Position numbers and translations under genes: made by a program. Shown one piece after another: positions 58,494 to 64,000 of a DNA stretch of 64,000 bases. Every line of letters begins with the position of its first letter. Position 1 is the stretch's first letter. Source of the stretch: Muriiphilus sp048268845. GTDB taxonomy: Bacteria > Pseudomonadota > Alphaproteobacteria > Rhodobacterales > Rhodobacteraceae. The notes below the pieces were generated by a model, which made no database searches, was not told where the DNA came from, and saw only the letters and a list, made by a program, of their open reading frames with translations. The stretch lies in contig JBLWUQ010000005.1 of the NCBI GenBank assembly GCA_048268845.1, forward strand, positions 1 through 64,000, in the 5' to 3' direction.

Positions 58494-59843
58494 TTAAAAC
58501 CAGTCTTGGGCCAAGGGAAATCCGTAGATACTATTGCTCTCCAACCCCAACTCCCGGCGCAGCACGCGGCTTCGAACCGCGCAATCCAGCCGATCCGCCG
58601 AAAGCTCCGATCGCAGTTCGACAAGCTCCGCCTGGCGACCATAGTATTCCTCTTCGACGTCAAGCAGTTCGGAAAGCTGCCGCGTGCCCATTTCCAGATA
58701 CTGACGGCGGTAAAGCTCGCGGGTTTCCGACAGAAGGGCGATCTGTCGATCCAGCATCTCGCCCTTGCGCGCGCCCGCCTCAAGCGCGCGACGCAATCCG
58801 CCCTCGGCAATGTCGTTTTCCAGCTGCGCGACCTCCAGTTGCGCCGTTGTCGCCGCCAGGACGTTGCGCGCCACATTTGCCTTTGCGGTCAACGCGCCGC
58901 CTTGCAGAAGATCGGACTGAATGTCGAGGTTGACACCCACGGGAAGGGTGCTGGTCCCCAGTTGCCCGCGAAGAACCGGTTGCAGCAAAACCCGGGGCGC
59001 CAGCGCGTTTTCGGCCTGTTGCAGCACAAGCTGCGCGCGCGCCTCGCGCAAGCGCGCAATAAGCAGCGCGTCAGAGTCGCCCGAAGCCGTGCAGGCGCGC
59101 GGCGAGATCGCGATCCGGCCGCCGCTTGCCTGTCCCGACAGCAGCATCAGCCGGTCGCGCGCCTCGGCCAGCGCCAGTTCCGTGTCGTTGACCAGGAACG
59201 CCGCCGATTGCAGGCGCCGTTTGCTTTCGAGCAGATCAGTAGAGGATACCGCCCCGCTTTCGACCCGCGCGGACACCAGCATTTCCAGCTCGCCCAGTGC
59301 CTTGAACTGTTTGCTGTAGACCGCAAGAAGCTCCGCCTGCCGCTGCACGTCGTCATAGGCGCGAAGAAGCTCCAACAGAACCTCATCCACGGATTTCTGA
59401 AACTCGATATAGTTGATCTGCAGATCGAAATCCGCCACCTTGACCGCTCGATCGGCGTTGCCGCCATCGAACAGGAGCTGCGAGCCGGTCAGAGCCACCC
59501 CTGGTGCGCCGCTCCCCGCCGGCCCGACCCCGCCGCCCAGCGACAAGCTCAGGCTGGGGAACAGGACCGCGCGCTGCACTCGCACCTCATCGGCGCTGGC
59601 CGACACCCGGCTGGCGGCCTCACGCACCGTGGGGCTGACGAGAAGCCCGTTCTGCGCGACGCTTTTGACGTCCGCACCAGTGGCTGCGGTCAGGGGGGTC
59701 AGCGTCTCGGCTCTCGCGATGATCGCGGCCTCGGTGCCGTCCGGTTCAGGCAGGCCCGCACAGCCTGCCAGCACGCCCAAAGCGACAGCCGCCAGAACAC
59801 CCTTGCGGACGAAAGTCATGCGAGAGGAGCCGATCCGTTCCAT
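58494..59843 (-). CDS. TolC-family outer-membrane lipoprotein of type I secretion
   Basis: A 449-residue outer-membrane factor: signal and lipobox (FVRKGVLAAVALGVLAGCAG, cysteine modified), then duplicated helical hairpins of the TolC type (SPTVREAASRVSASADEVRV, LDGGNADRAVKVADFDLQ, VYSKQFKALGELEMLVS, MGTRQLSELLDVEEEYYGRQ). The ATG at 59843 has TGAGG five bases upstream; an ATG at 59819 is also possible. It follows the BamE-like gene by 7 bases and forms the exit duct of the T1SS with the HlyD and HlyB-type proteins. Confidence 0.85.
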   Translation of the reverse strand: MERIGSSRMTFVRKGVLAAVALGVLAGCAGLPEPDGTEAAIIARAETLTPLTAATGADVKSVAQNGLLVSPTVREAASRVSASADEVRVQRAVLFPSLSLSLGGGVGPAGSGAPGVALTGSQLLFDGGNADRAVKVADFDLQINYIEFQKSVDEVLLELLRAYDDVQRQAELLAVYSKQFKALGELEMLVSARVESGAVSSTDLLESKRRLQSAAFLVNDTELALAEARDRLMLLSGQASGGRIAISPRACTASGDSDALLIARLREARAQLVLQQAENALAPRVLLQPVLRGQLGTSTLPVGVNLDIQSDLLQGGALTAKANVARNVLAATTAQLEVAQLENDIAEGGLRRALEAGARKGEMLDRQIALLSETRELYRRQYLEMGTRQLSELLDVEEEYYGRQAELVELRSELSADRLDCAVRSRVLRRELGLESNSIYGFPLAQDWF

Positions 59844-59850
59844 CCGGGCC

Positions 59851-60282
59851 TCAGTTCAGCCGCCCGAGCACCAGATCGGCGCATTGCGGACGCCGCCAGA
59901 CTGCGCGTTCGACCTTGCCGTCGCCGTCGAAGTAGACGCGATACTGACAGATCACGCGATCCCGTGCGGTCAGCGGCAGGGAAAGGAGGAACTCATGAGA
60001 GCCGTCGCCATGGCCAAATGCAGGACGCCCCAGGATGGATTGCAGCTCATCCGAGGACTGCCCCACGGCGACGCGGCGCACCTGGGCGATCTCGCGCTGG
60101 CTTCCTGTGCGGACATAACGCATGTCCATGTCGGCATATTCCCGCGACACCGAGGAGAACTCGATACGCGGGTTCACCTCGTTGAGCGGATCGCCGCCTT
60201 GCGCCATGGCAGCCCCGGAAGGCAGACTCAGCAGAAGGGCCAGCGCCAGAAGGGCACCGCGCCCACCGAACCATCGTGTCAT
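59851..60282 (-). CDS. BamE/SmpA-like periplasmic protein
   Basis: A 143-residue protein with a signal peptide (MTRWFGGRGALLALALLLSL; cleavage near AMA-Q). The mature part contains VAVGQSSDELQSILGRPAFG and a C-terminal strand (VICQYRVYFDGDGKVERAVW), the BamE/SmpA fold. In T1SS loci it is likely an accessory lipoprotein-like factor; no lipobox cysteine is seen. It overlaps neither neighbour and is probably in the same transcript. Confidence 0.7.
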   Translation of the reverse strand: MTRWFGGRGALLALALLLSLPSGAAMAQGGDPLNEVNPRIEFSSVSREYADMDMRYVRTGSQREIAQVRRVAVGQSSDELQSILGRPAFGHGDGSHEFLLSLPLTARDRVICQYRVYFDGDGKVERAVWRRPQCADLVLGRLN

Positions 60283-60354
60283 GTCGTGAACCTCGCTTGG
60301 GTCATGAGAATTGCAGAGGGATGCCGCAGAACCGGGGGTTGGCGGGAGGTAGAA

Positions 60355-61530
60355 TCATCTTTCACGAAGCGCCTCCTGTGCCCGGTTGAACGGTTTGATG
60401 AGATATTGCCAGACAGTCTTTTCCCCGGTGCGGATATCGACCGTGGCGATCATGCCGGGGACGATGGGAAAACGGGTGCCGGCGGTGTTGGTGAGGTAAT
60501 CCTCGCGGGTGCGTATGTAGACCCGGTAATAGACCTGATCCGGCTTTACCTCGTCGCGCACGGTGTTGGGCGAGATCGTCACCACCTCACCAGAGAGCCC
60601 GCCGAAGATCGCGTAATCGTAGGCCGACACTTTCACCTGCGCCTCCTGCCCCGGATGGATGAAGGCGATGTCGCGCGGCGAGATGCGCGCCTCGACAAGC
60701 AACTGGTCGTCCATCGGCACGATCGTCATGAGCTGCCCGCCGGGCGACACCACGCCGCCGATGGTGGTGACCGCGATATCCTTGACGATCCCGCGCATCG
60801 GGGCGCGGAACACCAGCCGGTCAAGATGATCCGAGCGCCCGCGCATGATCGAGGCCTGAACCTCGGCCTCGGCGTTGACGTGCTGCAATTCCTCGCCGAT
60901 CTGCACCCGCGTGTCGGCCCGCAGGCGGGCGATTTCCAGTTCGGTCTGGACGGCTTCGCGGCGGAGGCGGATCACCTCGACCCGGCTGGCCGCACCGCTC
61001 GATTGCAGCTTCTCGACAATATCCAACTCCTGCCGTGTCAGTTCCAGTCCCTCGGTCAGGCCCGACAGCGCCTCATCAAGGCTCATGCGGCGCGAACGGA
61101 ACAGCGCCAGTTCGTTGGCCCGCAACTGCGCGAACTCCTCACCCGCGAGCGCCTCGGGGAAATCCACGGCATCGGCATCGGCCAGCTCGGCCCGCAGCCG
61201 CGCCGCCGCCGCGATGGAGGCATGATATTTCGCCGCCGCCTCCTCCACATTCGAGGCCGAGCGCGTCGGGTCCAGCCGAGCCAGCACCTCGTCCGCCTCG
61301 ACGATATCGCCCTCCCGCACCTCGATCCCGGCGACGATCCCGCCATCGAGCGACTGGATCACCTGCTCGCGTGAGCTGGGGACCACCGTGCCCTGGCCAT
61401 TGGACACCTCGACCAGCGGAAAGAACCAGGCCCAGCCGAGAAACAGCACGAGCATCGCAAAGATCAACCAGACCAAGCGGCGTTCGCCGCGCGCCGTCGC
61501 GCGATCTTCCGTCGCAAAGGTCGCGGTCAT
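60355..61530 (-). CDS. HlyD-family type I secretion adaptor
   Basis: A 391-residue membrane-fusion protein: one N-terminal transmembrane helix (LVWLIFAMLVLFLGWAWF), a lipoyl/biotinyl-like domain (GTVVPSSREQVIQSLDGG), coiled coil (LELTRQELDIVEKLQSSGAA) and the second lipoyl-like part ending in VSPGGQLMTIVP, MIATVDIRTGEKTVWQYLIK. It links the inner-membrane ABC exporter to the outer-membrane TolC-like protein. ATGA overlap with the exporter gene confirms coupling. Confidence 0.93.
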   Translation of the reverse strand: MTATFATEDRATARGERRLVWLIFAMLVLFLGWAWFFPLVEVSNGQGTVVPSSREQVIQSLDGGIVAGIEVREGDIVEADEVLARLDPTRSASNVEEAAAKYHASIAAAARLRAELADADAVDFPEALAGEEFAQLRANELALFRSRRMSLDEALSGLTEGLELTRQELDIVEKLQSSGAASRVEVIRLRREAVQTELEIARLRADTRVQIGEELQHVNAEAEVQASIMRGRSDHLDRLVFRAPMRGIVKDIAVTTIGGVVSPGGQLMTIVPMDDQLLVEARISPRDIAFIHPGQEAQVKVSAYDYAIFGGLSGEVVTISPNTVRDEVKPDQVYYRVYIRTREDYLTNTAGTRFPIVPGMIATVDIRTGEKTVWQYLIKPFNRAQEALRER

Positions 61531-63665
61531 GCCGCCGCCTTTCCGCCGCGCAACTGCGCCAGCACATTGTCCTTGGGTCCGTCCATCGCAATGGTTCCGT
61601 TGCTGACCACGATCAGCCGGTCCACGATCCGCAGCATCGCCGGGCGATGGGTCGCAACGATGACGGAGGTTTCGGGGCTTAGCCGCCCCAGCACGTCGAT
61701 CACCGCCGCCTCGGACACTTCGTCGAACGAGGCGGTCGGTTCATCGAGCAGCAGCACGTTCGGACGGCGCAGCAGCAGCCGCGCCAGAAGCAGGCCCTGT
61801 TTCTGCCCGCCCGACAGGCCAATCCCGCCCTCCAGGATCATGTGATCGAGCCCCTCGGGTAACCGGTGCACGAAATCGACCAGCCCCATCTGCCCGAGCA
61901 TGTCGAGGATCTCCCCGTCGCTCGCGGTCGGCGCGCCCAGGGTCAGGTTCTCGCGCAGGGTGCCGTGAAACAGCCGCGCGCCCTGTCCCATCAGGCTGAT
62001 GTCGCGCCGGATGTCGGCCGGGTCGATCAGAGCAAGCACCACGTTGTCCACGCGGACCTCGCCCGCCAGCGGCTCCAGCAGCCCCGACAACGCCGAGAGC
62101 AGCGTGGACTTGCCGGCCCCGTTGCGGCCCAGAATGGCGATGCGCTCTCCCGGCGCAATGGCCATCTGCCCGACCTTCAGGACCGGAGTTTTCGGGTCAT
62201 GGCCGAAAATCGCGTCCTTGATCCGGAAATCGCCATGGATCACCGGTTTGTGGATCGGTTGCGCCTCGACCGGGGTATCCACCGGCAGGCTCATCAGACC
62301 GTCGAGCGCCTGGCGGGCCACCTGGGCCTGTTGCCAGCGGTTCATGATCTGGGTGACCGAGGCCAGCGGCGCCAGCATCCGCGACGAGAGCATCGAGGCT
62401 GCGACCAGCACGCCGGTGCTCATGTCGCCCGCGATCACCAGCGGCGCGCCGAAGAAAACAACCACCGCGAACACCCCGGCCTGCACTGTCTGCGCCCATG
62501 AGGACAGCCGGTTCACCAGATCGCGTTGCGCCATGGAGGATGCCGACGTGGTCTCGTTGTAGTGGTTCCAGAGGTTCTGAAAGCGTGCCTCGGCCTGAAG
62601 CGACTTGATGTCGTCCATCCCCTGCACCGCCTCGACCGTCATCGCGCTGCGCAGCGAGCTTTCGCGGGTATTGGCCTCGGCCAGACGCCGCAGACGTTTC
62701 TGCGCCAGCAGCCCCGGCACCACCATCAGGACCATCGCGGCCAGCGGGATCCATACCAGCGGCCCGGCGATATAGTAAAAGAGCACGCTGAACAGCAGAA
62801 AGAACGGCACATCGGCAATCGCCGCCACGGTGCTGGAGGTCATCATTTCGCGAACATGTTCCAGTTCGCGGATCTGCGAAATGAAGGTGCCGGTAGAGCG
62901 CGGGCGCGCGGTGTTGCGCACCCGGAGCGCATGACCGAAGACCCGGTCGGAAATCCGCAAATCCGCTGCTTTGCCCGCCACATCGGTGATCCGGCTGCGC
63001 GCAATCCGCATCAGCAGGCCGAAGAACGTGGCCAGCATAACCCCGATGAACAGAACCCAGAGCGTGCTCATCGACCGACCAGGGACCACCCGGTCATAGA
63101 CCTGCATGGCGAAGATCATGCCAGCCAGCGCCAGCACATTCGTCACGAGTGACGCAACCATGACGGCGCGATAGGGCGCCATGTCGGCCAGCACGATGGT
63201 TTTCAGCCAGTCCGGACGCCACGGCGCGATATAATCGTCGATCCGCCGGTCGGGGCGGCTCGACAAGGGGCGCAGCACAAAGAGCCGCCGCAGCCGGGCG
63301 CAGAGTTCCTCGTGCGTGAACGGGATTTCCAGCCCCTCCTCGCCCGCGAAAGCAATGCCGAAACCGTCGGCCGTTTCCCGCTGGATGACGCCGATCTCGC
63401 CGCCGTCGAACTCGGCCACGAGCGGAAGACGAAGGCCCGAGATTGCCTCGGGCCGTGCGTCGGTTTCAAGAAGGGACAGGCCAGCAGTCCGGGCCAACCG
63501 TCCGATCTGGTCCCGATCCCCCGACCAGGCCAGATCGAGCCGCATGCGTTCTGGCGAGACGGCGATGCGGTAATGCGCGGCCACGCGCAACACCGCATCC
63601 ATCCAGCCCTGCTGGGGATCGACCCCGCCAGAGGCGGCGCGAACGACACTGGTATCTGCCCCCAT
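61527..63665 (-). CDS. type I secretion ABC exporter (HlyB/LapB-like)
   Basis: A 712-residue ABC exporter. Residues 1-140 are a C39-peptidase-like domain without the catalytic cysteine (LDLAWSGDRDQIGRLARTAG), as in HlyB. Six transmembrane helices span about 170-430, and the ATPase has Walker A LGRNGAGKST, signature LSGGQKQGL, Walker B VLLLDEPTASFD and the H-loop VATHRPAML. GAGG lies 9 bases upstream of the ATG at 63665, which begins MGADTSVV; a start at 63680 would lie before it. It drives unfolded substrate export with HlyD and TolC-like partners. Confidence 0.93.
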   Translation of the reverse strand: MGADTSVVRAASGGVDPQQGWMDAVLRVAAHYRIAVSPERMRLDLAWSGDRDQIGRLARTAGLSLLETDARPEAISGLRLPLVAEFDGGEIGVIQRETADGFGIAFAGEEGLEIPFTHEELCARLRRLFVLRPLSSRPDRRIDDYIAPWRPDWLKTIVLADMAPYRAVMVASLVTNVLALAGMIFAMQVYDRVVPGRSMSTLWVLFIGVMLATFFGLLMRIARSRITDVAGKAADLRISDRVFGHALRVRNTARPRSTGTFISQIRELEHVREMMTSSTVAAIADVPFFLLFSVLFYYIAGPLVWIPLAAMVLMVVPGLLAQKRLRRLAEANTRESSLRSAMTVEAVQGMDDIKSLQAEARFQNLWNHYNETTSASSMAQRDLVNRLSSWAQTVQAGVFAVVVFFGAPLVIAGDMSTGVLVAASMLSSRMLAPLASVTQIMNRWQQAQVARQALDGLMSLPVDTPVEAQPIHKPVIHGDFRIKDAIFGHDPKTPVLKVGQMAIAPGERIAILGRNGAGKSTLLSALSGLLEPLAGEVRVDNVVLALIDPADIRRDISLMGQGARLFHGTLRENLTLGAPTASDGEILDMLGQMGLVDFVHRLPEGLDHMILEGGIGLSGGQKQGLLLARLLLRRPNVLLLDEPTASFDEVSEAAVIDVLGRLSPETSVIVATHRPAMLRIVDRLIVVSNGTIAMDGPKDNVLAQLRGGKAAA

Positions 63666-63669
63666 CGGC

Positions 63670-64000
63670 TCAGACCTCATAGAGCGCGCCAGACTGAAGC
63701 TCGTCGTCCAGTGCCGATGCGTATCCGTTCCAGTCCGCACCGGCTGCGTCGCCGCTTCCGCTCGCGGACGGTGCCGGCGCGGGGGCCTGTTCCTCCGGCA
63801 GACTGGCGGTCAGATCCTCGTCGGCAGCCCCGGAGGACATCACCTCGTCGAAGCGGACCGGATCGGTCGCGGGCTCGTCCGTCTCGCCTGCCGGCGGCTC
63901 GGTGCCGAGCGACGCCAGGCCGAAGCTTTCGCCACCGAAGGACGCGAAGGACATCATCATCGGCCCTCCGGCAAAGAGCAATGAGAACCCGCCGATCGGT
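63670..64000 (-). CDS. C-terminal part of a protein upstream of the T1SS genes (partial)
   Basis: The frame is open to the window end, so only 109 residues remain; the stop is at 63670. The seen part is low-complexity with acidic and Gly/Ala runs (MMMSFASFGGESFGLASLG, EEQAPAPAPSASGSGD) and ends YASALDDELQSGALYEV. The C-terminus (acidic residues, then a short hydrophobic LYEV) resembles type I secretion signals, but this is weak. It may be the cargo of the adjacent exporter. The main part is outside the window. Confidence 0.4.
   Translation of the reverse strand, partial: PIGGFSLLFAGGPMMMSFASFGGESFGLASLGTEPPAGETDEPATDPVRFDEVMSSGAADEDLTASLPEEQAPAPAPSASGSGDAAGADWNGYASALDDELQSGALYEV

Overview
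The window reads as chromosomal DNA of a high-GC alphaproteobacterium, most likely a Rhodobacterales/Roseobacter-group marine or soil heterotroph. The evidence is the core gene neighbourhoods: Lrp-family regulator divergent from trxB, lgt-midA-pgeF preceded by a divergent UbiK-type gene, Hsp20 with DUF1150, purE-purK, a fused ATP sulfurylase/APS kinase, and CIRCE-controlled groESL. No species name can be given from the sequence alone.

Region 1 (1-22038) is a dense catabolic and transport island. On the + strand at the left are a partial HpcH/HpaI aldolase, an LVIVD-repeat protein, a D-2-hydroxyacid dehydrogenase and a cytochrome b561-like membrane protein. A corrinoid protein and a partner resembling the methionine synthase activation domain lie opposite and are divergent from a LacI-type regulator. 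From 20053 down to 6142 fourteen genes run on the minus strand, many with ATGA-type overlaps: sugar-type ABC transporter (ATPase, binding protein, two permeases), SnoaL-like protein, HisD/HpsN-like dehydrogenase, second SnoaL-like protein, SDR, second LacI regulator, third SnoaL-like protein, cupin, core-MetE-type methyltransferase, alpha/beta hydrolase and RraA-family protein. A divergent pair (fourth SnoaL-like protein plus amidohydrolase/lactonase) completes it. The set looks like uptake, oxidation, lactone opening and aldol cleavage of a small oxygenated, possibly O-, N- or S-methylated substrate, with a corrinoid route for the methyl group. CG-centred palindromes of LacI type lie at both divergent promoters.

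Region 2 (22039-22932) is the scar of mobile DNA beside tRNA-Gln(UUG): an integrase N-terminal fragment, an IS3-family transposase with an internal inversion, and a short IS110-family fragment. This suggests that the island boundary lies here.

Region 3 (22998-51489) is mainly housekeeping and envelope: MscS channel, capsule-export KpsE/KpsT pair, NhaA, an ArsR-ArsP-type permease pair with visible operators, UDG/SseB, UbiK, lgt-midA-pgeF, Lrp/trxB, sulfate activation, small heat-shock genes, purEK, envelope proteins, groESL, and a second ABC transporter operon of polyamine type led by a DUF3830 gene and ended by a LysR regulator.

Region 4 (52045-57997) holds a two-gene operon of unrecognised ATP-grasp-like proteins, then an apparent nitric-oxide/iron-sulfur module: DUF2249, NsrR-like Rrf2 regulator, Mrp-type Fe-S carrier ATPase with a DUF971 tail, and an Nfu protein with extra C-terminal domains. 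Region 5 (58494-64000) is a type I secretion locus: TolC-like lipoprotein, BamE-like protein, HlyD adaptor, HlyB-type ABC exporter and the C-terminus of an upstream protein that runs out of the window. Most functional statements rest on motif recognition by eye, not on database searches.
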